From Hymenobacter cavernae (GTDB lineage: Bacteria > Bacteroidota > Bacteroidia > Cytophagales > Hymenobacteraceae), in the NCBI RefSeq assembly GCF_014641455.1, contig NZ_BMHT01000006.1, positions 372,001 to 436,000 on the forward strand: a DNA stretch of 64,000 nt, in the 5' to 3' direction. The number at the start of each line of letters is the position of its first letter. Positions within the stretch are counted from its first letter, which is position 1. Shown here piece after piece: positions 42,521 through 51,562 of this stretch. Under the pieces are notes generated by a model, which did no database searches, was not told the DNA's origin, and saw nothing but the letters and a program-made list of their open reading frames with translations. A program made the translations under genes and the position numbers.

Positions 42521-43174
42521 ATGAACTACCAACCGCTGCATTATATCTATCAGCCAGCCACCGGCACACCGACGGGAACCACGCTGCTGCTGCTGCACGG
42601 CACCGGCGGCGATGAGCGCGACCTGCTGCCGCTGGCCAGTTATTTCGGCACAGGTTTGAACGTGCTTAGTGTGCGCGGTAACGTGTTGGAAGGCGGCATG
42701 CCTCGCTTCTTCCGCCGCTTGGGCATGGGCGTCTTCGATGAAGAGGACGTGCGGTTTCGCACCCACGAGCTAGCGCATTTTCTGCAACAGGTAAGCCAGC
42801 GGGAAGGCTTCGACGTGAAGCAGATGGTGGCCGTGGGCTATTCCAACGGGGCCAACATTGCGGGCAGCCTGCTCCTGCTCTACCCGGAGCTGCTGGCTGG
42901 CGCGGTGCTCTGGCGCCCGATGCAGCCGCTCACCCGTGAGGTACCTAGCCCTACGACCGAGCGGCGTCAACCTGTATTTTTCAACCCCGGTTCCCGCGAC
43001 CCTACCGTCGATGCAGCCGCCACCGACCGCTACGCCGCCCTGCTAACCAGCGCCGGTTTTCAGCTCACCCGCCACGATACGCCCGCCGGCCACAACCTCA
43101 CGCAGGCCGATGTGCTGGCGGGCGCTGCTTGGTTCCAAAAGCACTTCCTGCTACCGGCTGAGCGCTCTGTCTAA
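42521..43174 (+). CDS. mhqD: MhqD-like alpha/beta hydrolase (carboxylesterase/phospholipase family)
   Basis: This 217-residue protein has an alpha/beta hydrolase fold with oxyanion loop LLLLHGTGGDERDL, nucleophile S108 in GYSNGA, acid D160 in GSRDPTV and H191 in AGHNLT, all in the expected order. It matches MhqD/YodD-type hydrolases linked to hydroquinone stress. It lies 5 bases downstream of the dioxygenase and is followed by a strong terminator, so the two form a two-gene operon. Confidence 0.88.
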   Translation: MNYQPLHYIYQPATGTPTGTTLLLLHGTGGDERDLLPLASYFGTGLNVLSVRGNVLEGGMPRFFRRLGMGVFDEEDVRFRTHELAHFLQQVSQREGFDVKQMVAVGYSNGANIAGSLLLLYPELLAGAVLWRPMQPLTREVPSPTTERRQPVFFNPGSRDPTVDAAATDRYAALLTSAGFQLTRHDTPAGHNLTQADVLAGAAWFQKHFLLPAERSV

Positions 43175-43195
43175 CATAAAGTTGGCAACCACCAC

Positions 43196-43238
43196 AAGCA
43201 ACAAAGCCTTTCCAGCGACTGGAAAGGCTTTGTTGCTT
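43196..43238. terminator. 20-base-pair hairpin, bidirectional terminator
   Basis: The arms 43196-43215 and 43219-43238 are perfect complements over 20 bases around a 3-base loop CGA. They lie between the convergent mhqD-like and glcD-like genes and can serve both. The T-run is short on each side. Confidence 0.8.
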
Positions 43239-43280
43239 ATCTAAAATCCGAAAGGAAGATTTCCGGCGGCAGACCTAGGT

Positions 43281-44690
43281 TTAGAAGATTTTACCGGGGT
43301 TCAGGATTCCGGCCGGGTCAAACACCCGCTTGATGCCGCGCATCAAGTCCAGGTTGACTTCTGGTAAGGCAATGCCGATGTAGCCTTTCTGCACCAGCCC
43401 GATGCCGTGTTCACCCGAGATAGTGCCACCTAGCTTTACGCATAGCTCAAAAATCTCAGAGATAGGCTGACGCAATCCTACGTTCCACTGCTCGTCATTC
43501 AAGTCGCCGCGGATGATATTGACGTGTAGATTGCCGTCGCCGGCGTGGCCGTAACATACGCTCTTGAAGCCATAACGGGCCCCGATTTCTTTTACGCCCT
43601 TCAGAAGAATGGGCAGTTCCGCGCGAGGCACGACGGTATCTTCCTCTTTATAGACCGAGTTATAACGCACCGAGTTGCCGATGTTGCGGCGGATGCGCCA
43701 CAACTCGTCTTTCTGCGTGGCGTTGTCGGCCAGCAGGACTTCGCCTACGTCATAGTGCCCTAACACGTCATATACCTGCTCCGCTTCTTTATAAAGTTCA
43801 TCTAAGTCCTGACCGTCCAGCTCAATCAGTAAGTGGGCGTGAATATCTTCGGGCAGGGTGAGCGGAATTTGCAGGTAGTCGGAAGACCAGGCAATCGCTT
43901 CACGCTCCATGAATTCCATACCCGAAGGAATGATGCCGGCCCGGAACACGGCGGATACAGCCTCCGCTGCTTGCTCGATCTGCCGGAAGGGCACGAGCAT
44001 AAGAATATTCTGCTGGGGGTAAGGTAAAAGCCGGAACACTACCTTGGTAATAATGCCCAGTGTGCCTTCCGAGCCAACCATAAGTTGGGTAAGATTGTAG
44101 CCGGTGGAATTTTTGAGGGTGTTGGCGGCCGTCCAGATCAGGTCGCCCGTGGGCAGCACTACCTGCAAGTTCAGCACATAGTCCCGGGTGGTACCATATT
44201 TCACGGCCTTGGGCCCACCGCTGCTGTGGGCGAGGTTGCCACCTAGGGTGCAGCTGCCCTTGCTGGCAGGGTCGGGCGGATAGAACAGTCCTTTTGCCTG
44301 CACCGCCTCCTGGAAAACCTGGTTGATAACACCGGGCTCTACCGTAGCCTGCAAATTGCGCTCATCAATCTCGATGATTTTGTTAAGCCGCTCAGTACTA
44401 ATCACTACGCCATTGTGAATGGGCAGCGCGCCACCACTAAGGCCCGTTCCGGCGCCGCGCGGTGTCACGGGAATGTGATGTTCGTAGCAGAGCCGTACAA
44501 TTTGGCTGATCTCTTCAGCGTTAGCAGGGCGGAGTACAACATCCGGGGCAAAATGCAGGTCCTCGGTGTGGTCACGGCCGTAGTCGGCATAAATTTCGGC
44601 TTCCACGCCGTGAGCAGTCAGGACGTGCTGGTGGCCTACAATTTGTTCGAAGGCCGAAACCAGTTCAGGTGTTAGCGGTTGAAAATTCAT
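43281..44690 (-). CDS. glcD: FAD-linked oxidase, glycolate oxidase/D-lactate dehydrogenase family (GlcD-like)
   Basis: This 469-residue flavoprotein has the PCMH-type FAD domain with PVTPRGAGTGLSGGALPIHNGVVIS, YPPDPASKGSCTLGGNLAHSSGGPKAVKYGTTRDYV and VGSEGTLGIITKVVF. The C-terminal substrate domain has SVCYGHAGDGNLHVNIIRGD and GTISGEHGIGLVQKGY, with histidines that bind the hydroxyacid metal. It oxidises glycolate or D-lactate type 2-hydroxyacids. No GlcE or GlcF is beside it, so the electron acceptor is unknown; it may work as a stand-alone D-2-hydroxyacid dehydrogenase. Confidence 0.93.
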   Translation of the reverse strand: MNFQPLTPELVSAFEQIVGHQHVLTAHGVEAEIYADYGRDHTEDLHFAPDVVLRPANAEEISQIVRLCYEHHIPVTPRGAGTGLSGGALPIHNGVVISTERLNKIIEIDERNLQATVEPGVINQVFQEAVQAKGLFYPPDPASKGSCTLGGNLAHSSGGPKAVKYGTTRDYVLNLQVVLPTGDLIWTAANTLKNSTGYNLTQLMVGSEGTLGIITKVVFRLLPYPQQNILMLVPFRQIEQAAEAVSAVFRAGIIPSGMEFMEREAIAWSSDYLQIPLTLPEDIHAHLLIELDGQDLDELYKEAEQVYDVLGHYDVGEVLLADNATQKDELWRIRRNIGNSVRYNSVYKEEDTVVPRAELPILLKGVKEIGARYGFKSVCYGHAGDGNLHVNIIRGDLNDEQWNVGLRQPISEIFELCVKLGGTISGEHGIGLVQKGYIGIALPEVNLDLMRGIKRVFDPAGILNPGKIF

Positions 44691-44720
44691 AGAGGCAGAA
44701 GGTCGAATGGCCTATTCACG

Positions 44721-44728
44721 TATCTTTG
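44721..44728 (+). promoter_or_regulatory. Bacteroidota -7 element TATCTTTG with very short leader
   Basis: TATCTTTG is an exact TAnnTTTG match that ends 7 bases before the ATG of the NlpC/P60 gene. Transcription from it would start at or almost at the start codon, giving a leaderless or nearly leaderless mRNA. Confidence 0.55.
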
Positions 44729-44735
44729 TCCCCCG

Positions 44736-45419
44736 ATGCAGGAACACGTTACGAAGGTACAGCATTCGGTCCGTTGGCACTGCTTACTAACGGTATTTAT
44801 GCTTGGGTTGGTCGTTTGGCTGGCGGGTTGCGGTAGCTCCCGAAAAGTAAATTATCGGAACGGCCGCTATCATTCGGCGCGCGAGATGGCCCGCCTGAAA
44901 GCAGCGGACCGCCATCGGCGCAGCACGCCCATGGCCAAGTCGAAGGTGAAAGCACCTTCCGGCAGCGGCAAAACAAAAGTTGTGGTGAAGCGCCCGGCTT
45001 CGGAGCACCGCGCGTTACCCGCAAACATGCCGAAAGCCTTAGCGACCGTAATCGAGACGGCCCGCTCTTACGAAGGCACTCCCTACAAGTTTGGTGGCAC
45101 CACCCGCTTAGGCATCGACTGCTCTGGGTTGCTATGCGCCGCTTTTGCTGCCATTGATGTTCAGATTCCTCGTTCTTCCAACGAACAGGCGGTCTGGGGC
45201 GAGCCTGTAAAGCCGCAGAACCTCCAGGTAGGCGATTTAGTATTTTTCGGGGCTGCACCGGGCAGTTCCGTTATCACCCACGTGGGCCTGGTTACGCTGG
45301 CTACAGCCGAAGAAGTGCAGTTTATTCACTCTTCTACGAGCCTAGGAGTCGTCGAAAATACGTTTGACACCGATTATTATCTCAGTCGCTTTATAAAGGC
45401 AGTACGGCCAAGACTGTGA
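44736..45419 (+). CDS. NlpC/P60 cell-wall hydrolase lipoprotein
   Basis: About 227 residues from the ATG at 44736 (MQEHVTKVQHSVRW). A start at 44679 would overlap the divergent glcD-like gene and precede the promoter. The signal region ends with lipobox LAGC and lipidated C32. A basic linker (33-100) leads to the NlpC/P60 domain with catalytic C129 (GIDCSGLLC), H182 (THVGLV) and H198 (FIHSS). It cleaves peptidoglycan peptides, gamma-D-Glu to diaminopimelate type, at the outer membrane or periplasm. Confidence 0.92.
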   Translation: MQEHVTKVQHSVRWHCLLTVFMLGLVVWLAGCGSSRKVNYRNGRYHSAREMARLKAADRHRRSTPMAKSKVKAPSGSGKTKVVVKRPASEHRALPANMPKALATVIETARSYEGTPYKFGGTTRLGIDCSGLLCAAFAAIDVQIPRSSNEQAVWGEPVKPQNLQVGDLVFFGAAPGSSVITHVGLVTLATAEEVQFIHSSTSLGVVENTFDTDYYLSRFIKAVRPRL

Positions 45420-45510
45420 ATAACATCGCGTTACTTAGACTTTTCAGGGTTTATTATAACACTTTACCTAGGAGTAACAATTTGGTAACATAATGCTTTA
45501 AACTCGTTTG

Positions 45511-45518
45511 TAGCTTTG
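45511..45518 (+). promoter_or_regulatory. Bacteroidota -7 element TAGCTTTG for the TonB receptor
   Basis: An exact TAnnTTTG match, 54 bases upstream of the ATG at 45572. A TTTG lies at 45481, but the gap of 26 bases is longer than the usual 19-21, so only the -7 box is convincing. Confidence 0.55.
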
Positions 45519-45571
45519 TGCGGCTTTTGCCCACACCTGTTCAGCCTCTTTCTTCACTTTTTTCACTCTTT

Positions 45572-48500
45572 ATGAAACAAATACGTTTACTCCATCTACT
45601 GCTGCTGCTCCTGACGTTGCTGTCGGGGCACATCGGTTGGAGCCAGGGCACAACGACCTCCAGTATGAGCGGTACCATTACCGATCAGTCTGGGGCGGGT
45701 CTGCCGGGTGCCACCGTTATTGCAGTGCACACGCCTACGAATACCACCTATCCGGCTGCAACCAACTCGGAAGGTCGTTTTAATTTGCAAAACCTGCGTG
45801 TAGGTGGTCCTTACACCGTGCGTGTGACGTTTGTAGGTTATCAGGATGTTAGTCGTGAGGGCATTTTCCTGACCTTAGGTCAGAATCAGCGCTTAGATAT
45901 TAACCTAGCTGAAGCTAGCACACAACTAGCTGGTGTAACCGTTACGGGCACTGATCCTAGCTCAATTCTCAATGCTGAGCGCTCCGGCTCCGTTACAAAT
46001 ATCGGCACCGAGCAAATTCAACGGCTTCCTACTGTTACTCGTAGCCTGAATGACTTTTTGCGTCTGACCCCGCAAGCATCACCTTCGACAGGTGCTATTG
46101 GTGGCGGCAACTTCCGTCAGAACAATATCACTGTCGACGGTGCTGACTTCAACAACAACTTCGGTATTGGAGGCAACCTGCCGGCTAATGGCTCGCCCAT
46201 TTCGCTGGATGCCATTCAAGAAATCACGGTAAATATTACGCCCTTCGACGTTCGTCAGTCAGGTTTCATTGGTAGTGCTGTAAACGCCGTTACCCGCTCG
46301 GGGACAAACGAATTTTCAGGTTCAATCTACGAGTACTGGCGCAACCAGAATTTCACGGGTAACGAGGTTGGATACGATAAGTTCACGAAGCAAACCCAAA
46401 ACATCAAGCAGTACGGCTTCCGTTTAGGTGGGCCAATTATCAAGGACAAATTGTTCTTTTTCGTAAATGCGGAAAAGGGTGACGAAATCAACCCAGGCCA
46501 GGCAAACTTTGCTTCTACGGATGCGCTACCATACGGTGGCAGCAATACCCCCTCTAACATCGTACGCCCGACCGCTACTAACCTAGATGCTTACAGCGCT
46601 TTCCTACGCGAAAAGTACGGCTATGAAACAGGCCCTTATCAGGCTTATGACTTCAAAAGTCAGAACACGCGTATCCTAGGTCGTCTTGATTGGAATATTA
46701 ACGCCAACCACCACTTCACGATACGCTACAACCAGGTAGAAAGTAAGTCACCTAGCTTTGTTAGTACTTCCAGAAGCCCGCTGGGTGGGTTTCCTAACAC
46801 ACGCCAGAGTAACTTCGCCTTACCCTTCTCGAACGCTAACTATTTCCAAGAGTCAAACTTCTACTCGTTCGCAGCAGAGTTAAACTCGACATTCGGTGGC
46901 AAATTCTTCAACACACTGCGTGGCACCTACACGCACCAGAATGACCCCCGTAGCTCTAATAGCTCGGTATTCCCCTTCGTTGACATTCTAGACGGTACCA
47001 GTCCCCGCAATACTGCTAACACAACTTATACGGGATATGGCAATCCTTATACTTCATTCGGTTACGAGCCATTTACTGCTGGTAACCTACGTGATGTAAA
47101 AACTACCTCTATTGTTGACTTTGTAACGACCACAGTAGGCAAGCACACCTTGACTGCTGGTCTTCAGGGTGATATGCAGGTTACTAAAAACGGATTCCAG
47201 CGTTTCGCTACCAGCTATTACACCTTCAACTCTTGGGACGACTTTGCAAATGGAGTTAATCCCATTGACTTCGCTCTTACGTATTCGCTGCTACCTGGCT
47301 ACGAGCAGGCTTTCCCTCGCTTCAAAACAGCACAAGGCTCTCTTTATGCACAAGATGAATATGCTGTCACCGACCGCCTGCGTGTAACGGCAGGTCTACG
47401 TGCTGAGTTGAATGCTTACCTGAACGTAGACGAAGTAAAAACTCACCCGCTCGTATCTGAGCTGACGTTCACAGGTGGCAAAAAGATCGACACCGGTGTT
47501 CTTCCTAAAAACCGAGTGCTTCTTTCGCCACGTGTTGGCTTCAATTGGGATGTTAAAGGCGACCGTACCTTGCAGCTCCGCGGCGGTTCGGGCATCTTCG
47601 CTGGTCGAGTGCCAACCGTATGGATTGTATCGCAGTCAGGTGATGCTGGCTTGCTACAGGTCACACAAACTTGGTCTACCATAAATAACCCGAATGGCTT
47701 GCCTCCTGGTATGAACGGATTCAACCCTGATCCGAACGCCTATCGCCCGGCAACGCCGCCAACGCCCGGCTCAATCATTCCTAGTACGATCAGCGCAACG
47801 GATCCTAACTTCAAGAACCCACAAGCCTGGAAAAGCAGCTTAGCTGTTGACGCTCAGTTACCTGGTGGTATCGTTGGTACGTTGGAAGGTATCTATAACA
47901 AAGATATCCGGGTAGCTCTAGGTCAAAACTATAACCTGGTAAACCCCGTCCCCCTAACAGTAGGCGGTTATCCTGATAACCGGGACATCTATCCAAACTC
48001 CAACACGCAGAAGTTTACGGTTCCTTTAACTAATGGTGGCTTAGCTAGCTCGACAGGTACGCAACCTTTCAATGCTGTTGTACTAACCAATGGTAACAAA
48101 GGCTACTATTGGTCGGCTACTGCTAAATTGGACAAGCGCTTCAGCAATGGTTTATTTGCTTCGTTAGCTTACGTACGCAGCGATGCCCGTGTGCTTTATG
48201 ACGGTAGCGGTGACCAGTTGATCAACACTTGGTCTCTCACTCAGATTGTGAATAACTCCAACAATCCGCCGCTGAGCTACACCAGCTACGTAGTGCCCAG
48301 CCGCCTTGTAGGTTCACTTTCTTACCGGAAGGAATACCTCAACCACCTAGCTACACAAGTTTCGGTGTTCTACCAAGGCTCAATCCAAGGTCGTTTCTCC
48401 TACATCTACGGTAGTGACTTCAACCGTGATGGTCAGACTAACGACTTGATCTATGTACCGAAAGATGCGTCGGAGATTACCTTCACCGACTTCAATTACG

Positions 48501-48964
48501 GCACTACTGCTGCGCCAAATAACTATACGGCCAAGCAGCAGAGCGATATCTTCTTCCGCTATATCGAACAGGATCCTTATCTGAGTTCACGTCGTGGTCA
48601 GTACGCTGAGCGCAACGGAGCTAAGCTACCATGGCGCAATCAGTTCGACTTCAAATTTGCGCAAGATGTCTTTGTAACAGCTGGCAAGCGTAATACGCTA
48701 CAGTTCACAATTGATATCTTCAACGTTGGCAACTTGCTCAACAAGAACTGGGGTCTGTATCAGCTTGTAAACAATGCCTCAAACGGCAACGCTTCGATCT
48801 TGGTACCAACCAATACGGCTAGCCTAGTTCCCGGTGGCACAGTAAAACCAACTTTCCGTTTGGGTACTGACCGCAACCAGCCTGTGTCGACGACGTTCCG
48901 TAACAATATCTCGACTACTTCGACTTACTATATGCAGATGGGCTTACGTTACATCTTCAACTAA
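45572..48964 (+). CDS. Oar-like TonB-dependent outer-membrane receptor with N-terminal carboxypeptidase-regulatory domain
   Basis: About 1130 residues from the ATG at 45572 (MKQIRLLHLLLLLLTLLSG), the start of the signal peptide; an upstream ATG at 45518 would put charged residues first. Domain order: signal peptide 1-25, carboxypeptidase-regulatory-like fold (GTITDQSGAGLPGATVIAV, FNLQNLRVGGPYTV) about 33-115, plug domain with ITVDGADFNNNFG and IQEITVNITPFDVRQSGFIGSAVNAVTRSGTNEFSGSIYEY, then a long beta-barrel ending MGLRYIFN. There is no SusD downstream, so it is not a Sus-type pair. Ligand unknown. Codon use is more T-ending than the neighbours, as in strongly expressed genes. Confidence 0.93.
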   Translation: MKQIRLLHLLLLLLTLLSGHIGWSQGTTTSSMSGTITDQSGAGLPGATVIAVHTPTNTTYPAATNSEGRFNLQNLRVGGPYTVRVTFVGYQDVSREGIFLTLGQNQRLDINLAEASTQLAGVTVTGTDPSSILNAERSGSVTNIGTEQIQRLPTVTRSLNDFLRLTPQASPSTGAIGGGNFRQNNITVDGADFNNNFGIGGNLPANGSPISLDAIQEITVNITPFDVRQSGFIGSAVNAVTRSGTNEFSGSIYEYWRNQNFTGNEVGYDKFTKQTQNIKQYGFRLGGPIIKDKLFFFVNAEKGDEINPGQANFASTDALPYGGSNTPSNIVRPTATNLDAYSAFLREKYGYETGPYQAYDFKSQNTRILGRLDWNINANHHFTIRYNQVESKSPSFVSTSRSPLGGFPNTRQSNFALPFSNANYFQESNFYSFAAELNSTFGGKFFNTLRGTYTHQNDPRSSNSSVFPFVDILDGTSPRNTANTTYTGYGNPYTSFGYEPFTAGNLRDVKTTSIVDFVTTTVGKHTLTAGLQGDMQVTKNGFQRFATSYYTFNSWDDFANGVNPIDFALTYSLLPGYEQAFPRFKTAQGSLYAQDEYAVTDRLRVTAGLRAELNAYLNVDEVKTHPLVSELTFTGGKKIDTGVLPKNRVLLSPRVGFNWDVKGDRTLQLRGGSGIFAGRVPTVWIVSQSGDAGLLQVTQTWSTINNPNGLPPGMNGFNPDPNAYRPATPPTPGSIIPSTISATDPNFKNPQAWKSSLAVDAQLPGGIVGTLEGIYNKDIRVALGQNYNLVNPVPLTVGGYPDNRDIYPNSNTQKFTVPLTNGGLASSTGTQPFNAVVLTNGNKGYYWSATAKLDKRFSNGLFASLAYVRSDARVLYDGSGDQLINTWSLTQIVNNSNNPPLSYTSYVVPSRLVGSLSYRKEYLNHLATQVSVFYQGSIQGRFSYIYGSDFNRDGQTNDLIYVPKDASEITFTDFNYGTTAAPNNYTAKQQSDIFFRYIEQDPYLSSRRGQYAERNGAKLPWRNQFDFKFAQDVFVTAGKRNTLQFTIDIFNVGNLLNKNWGLYQLVNNASNGNASILVPTNTASLVPGGTVKPTFRLGTDRNQPVSTTFRNNISTTSTYYMQMGLRYIFN

Positions 48965-48983
48965 GCCAACTGATTATCAACTT

Positions 48984-49020
48984 AAAAGCGGGCGGAGAGC
49001 ATTCTTCGCCCGCTTTTTTT
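48984..49020 (+). terminator. Rho-independent terminator of the TonB receptor gene
   Basis: AAAAGCGGGCG pairs with CGCCCGCTTTT around a 12-base loop, followed by a run of T. It ends 56 bases after the stop codon. Confidence 0.9.
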
Positions 49021-49064
49021 ATACTTAGCTTCAATCTTTTTTTCTCTAAAACTAAACTACACGC

Positions 49065-49094
49065 TTGCAGATTTAGAAAACCGCAGTACTTTTG
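49065..49094 (+). promoter_or_regulatory. Bacteroidota promoter of tRNA-Ala
   Basis: TTG at 49065-49067 is followed after exactly 19 bases by TACTTTTG at 49087-49094, matching TTG-N19-TAnnTTTG. The mature tRNA starts 40 bases later. Confidence 0.8.
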
Positions 49095-49131
49095 TCCCAC
49101 CAAAACGCAAATGGCGGATGGCAATAAGATC

Positions 49132-49207
<76 letters not shown>

Positions 49208-49221
49208 CTCCTATTATCTTG

Positions 49222-49253
49222 AAAAAGCCCGGCTAAACTAGCCGGGCTTTTTT
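49222..49253 (+). terminator. Terminator after tRNA-Ala
   Basis: AAAAAGCCCGGCTA pairs with TAGCCGGGCTTTTT around AAC, followed by T residues, 15 bases past the tRNA. Confidence 0.9.
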
Positions 49254-49264
49254 GTTTGTCTGAA

Positions 49265-49440
49265 TCATGAGTTCATCGGATTCCACGGATTTTGTGGACG
49301 ATTAACAACCTAGGTCTAGTTAACAAGAGAAGCCTTCCCGCAAGCGGGAAGGCTTCTCTTGTTTAAATAAATCGGGAAGGGAGCTGAAGCGAATTATCCA
49401 CGAAATTCGTGTAACCCGATGAATCTGCCCGAATCCGTGG
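49265..49440. repeat. Imperfect inverted repeat enclosing a terminator
   Basis: TTCATCGGATTCCACGGATT at about 49272 and the reverse complement of the stretch at about 49396-49425 agree at roughly 20 of 26 bases. The two copies point toward each other and flank the hairpin at 49322-49363. They look like two members of one dispersed non-coding repeat. Confidence 0.5.
49322..49363 (-). terminator. Hairpin terminator of the cysK gene
   Basis: AACAAGAGAAGCCTTCCCGC pairs with its reverse complement at 49344-49363 over 20 bases, leaving a loop of only 2 bases, so the tip must fray. It lies about 80 bases past the cysK stop. Confidence 0.7.
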
Positions 49441-49441
49441 T

Positions 49442-50362
49442 TCAGACGAAAAGGCCTTCTACCGACAGATATCGCTCGCCGGTGTCGTAGCAGAAGGTGA
49501 GTATGCGGCTGCCTTCAGGTATCTCGGGGAGCTTCTTGGCCACAGCCGCCAGAGAAGCTCCTGACGATATACCCATAAAGATGCCTTCTTCGCGAGCGGC
49601 GCGGCGGGCCATATCAAATGCTTCCTGCTGGCTTATCTGGATAGTACCGTCCAGAATATCGACGTGCAGGTTCTCCGGGATAAAACCGGCAGCGAGGCCC
49701 TGAATCGGGTGCGGGCCGGGGGCACCGCCGCTAATAACAGCCGATAGTTCGGGTTCAACGGCGAAGGTTTTCAGCTCCGGAAAATGCTTTTTAAGCACCT
49801 CCGTAACGCCCGTGATGTGACCGCCGGTGCCGACACCGGTAATGTGGTAGTGGAAGCCTTCGGGCGCGTCGCGCAGAATTTCTAGGGCAGTTGTTTCTGC
49901 GTGCACCTTGATGTTGGCGGGGTTGGAGAACTGCATGGGCATCCAGGCGCCGGGGGTGTCGCGCACTATCTCATTGGCTTTCTCAATGGCGCCCTTCATG
50001 CCTTTCTCGCGGGGCGTCAGTTCCAGGTTGGCGCCGTAGGCAGCCATCAGGCGGCGGCGCTCGATTGACATGGACTCGGGCATAACCAGCGTGAGCTTAT
50101 AGCCTTTTACCGCCGCCACCATAGCTAGACCTACGCCGGTGTTGCCGGAAGTAGGCTCCACGATCAGGCTGTCTTTGTTCAGGATGCCATCTTGCTCGGC
50201 CTGCTCGATCATGGAAAGAGCAATGCGGTCTTTGATGCTGCCACCCGGATTGGCGCGCTCCAGCTTCACCCACACTTCCACATCGGGGCGCTCGGTGAAC
50301 AGACGGTTTAGGCGCAGCAGCGGTGTGTTGCCAATGGTGTCAAGGATGGTACTTGCTTTCAT
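49442..50362 (-). CDS. cysK: Cysteine synthase (O-acetylserine sulfhydrylase)
   Basis: About 306 residues from the ATG at 50362 (MKASTILDTIGNTPLLRLN), the normal family start; longer frames from 50497 add unrelated sequence. PLP lysine K44 is in NPGGSIKDR, the phosphate loop is in EPTSGNTGVGLA near 71-82, and TGVGTGGHITGV is the second cofactor loop. The C-terminal GISSGASLAA and TFCYDTGERYLS complete the fold. It makes cysteine from O-acetylserine and sulphide; the matching serine acetyltransferase is at 50527. Confidence 0.96.
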   Translation of the reverse strand: MKASTILDTIGNTPLLRLNRLFTERPDVEVWVKLERANPGGSIKDRIALSMIEQAEQDGILNKDSLIVEPTSGNTGVGLAMVAAVKGYKLTLVMPESMSIERRRLMAAYGANLELTPREKGMKGAIEKANEIVRDTPGAWMPMQFSNPANIKVHAETTALEILRDAPEGFHYHITGVGTGGHITGVTEVLKKHFPELKTFAVEPELSAVISGGAPGPHPIQGLAAGFIPENLHVDILDGTIQISQQEAFDMARRAAREEGIFMGISSGASLAAVAKKLPEIPEGSRILTFCYDTGERYLSVEGLFV

Positions 50363-50526
50363 TGTTGAAGGATTAAAGGATTGGGTGGTTAACGAGTAAA
50401 AGATTGATAAGGCTGGTTTGTTCTGAAATACCCACTGCTGGGCAAAACCTAGCTTTTTGCCGGCACTACGGCAGCGCTGCAGATTTGTCGTTATCAATCT
50501 TTTGCCAATTCTACCAGAAATTTTAT

Positions 50527-51357
50527 TTATATCGAAAAGGTAATATCTGCCAGCGGATCTTCCGAGCGGGTCACCTGAATTTGGGCGCGGTGATACACCC
50601 GTGAGTGAGAAGGGACGCTCTCGGTGAGCCAGACGTTGCCGCCAATAATGCTGTGGCTCCCGACAACCGTGTTGCCGCCTAGAATGGTAGCGCCGGCATA
50701 CACCACCACATGGTCTTCGATGGTGGGGTGGCGCTTGATGCCTTGCAGGTGCTTGGCCACGCTGAGCGCACCTAGGGTAACGCCCTGAAAAATCTTGACG
50801 TGCGCACCAATAACGGTGGTTTCGCCAATGACGATGCCCGTGCCGTGGTCGATGCAGAACGACAGCCCGATGCGGGCACCGGGGTGAATATCAATACCGG
50901 TGCGGGCGTGGGCATACTCGCTCAGCAGACGCGGCAGGCGCGGCACTCCGAGCTGATAAAGCGCGTGCGACAGTCGGTGCAGGGCAATGGCGTAGAAGCC
51001 CGGATAAGTGGCAATAACCTCCGTGACACCCTGGGCAGCCGGATCGGCGGCGGCAATGGCCGCGGCGTCGTGCAGCAGGTGGTTGCGGAGTGTGGGCAGC
51101 TGGGCCACAAACGCCGCTACAATATCGACGGCGGGCTTGGGCAGATCGGCTACCATGTGCAGCAGCTCCGTAAACTCGGCGCGCAGCTGGCTGAGCAGGG
51201 CTGCTACCGCATCGGCGCTACCGACCGGGCGGGCGGCGCGCTCCGGGAAAAGTAATTGCAGCAGCTGCTCGGTGAGCTGGCAGAAGGCCTGCGCCGGCAG
51301 TGGCGCCGCGGCTTGCTGGTGAGCCAGGGCCAAAGATCGAACAAAAGCAGAATGCAT
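50527..51357 (-). CDS. cysE: Serine O-acetyltransferase
   Basis: About 276 residues from the ATG at 51357 (MHSAFVRSLALAHQQ). An N-terminal helical part (1-140) leads to the left-handed beta-helix with hexapeptide repeats: THIDIHPGARIGLSFCIDHGTG, IVIGETTVIGAHVKIFQGVTLGA, HPTIEDHVVVYAGATILGGNTVVG. The conserved HGTG and the catalytic histidines are present. It makes O-acetylserine for CysK, located 164 bases downstream on the same strand; the two are probably one unit. It belongs to the longer EpsC-type group. Confidence 0.92.
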   Translation of the reverse strand: MHSAFVRSLALAHQQAAAPLPAQAFCQLTEQLLQLLFPERAARPVGSADAVAALLSQLRAEFTELLHMVADLPKPAVDIVAAFVAQLPTLRNHLLHDAAAIAAADPAAQGVTEVIATYPGFYAIALHRLSHALYQLGVPRLPRLLSEYAHARTGIDIHPGARIGLSFCIDHGTGIVIGETTVIGAHVKIFQGVTLGALSVAKHLQGIKRHPTIEDHVVVYAGATILGGNTVVGSHSIIGGNVWLTESVPSHSRVYHRAQIQVTRSEDPLADITFSI

Positions 51358-51562
51358 AAAATCGGGAGAGTAACGCGGGCAAGAGCGCACCTAGGTTGTA
51401 AGCAGGCTACGGCTTCCAGCGCACTATGGGTACAATACTCAGCAACCCACGGTCGGACCCGAAAGTTTTACCGAAGTACTTCTCCCCTGCTCACAACCAC
51501 AGCCGTAGCCGGTCCGTTAGCAGCATTACTTACCGCCCTTCTTCACCTAAACTTCTCTTACT

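Noticed and set aside
45572..48964. SusC/SusD polysaccharide-utilisation locus
   Set aside because: The receptor resembles Oar rather than SusC and no SusD-like lipoprotein or glycoside hydrolase follows; a tRNA gene and cysK come next.
50363..50497. N-terminal extension of cysK
   Set aside because: The preceding 45 codons have no family similarity and the ATG at 50362 matches the family start.
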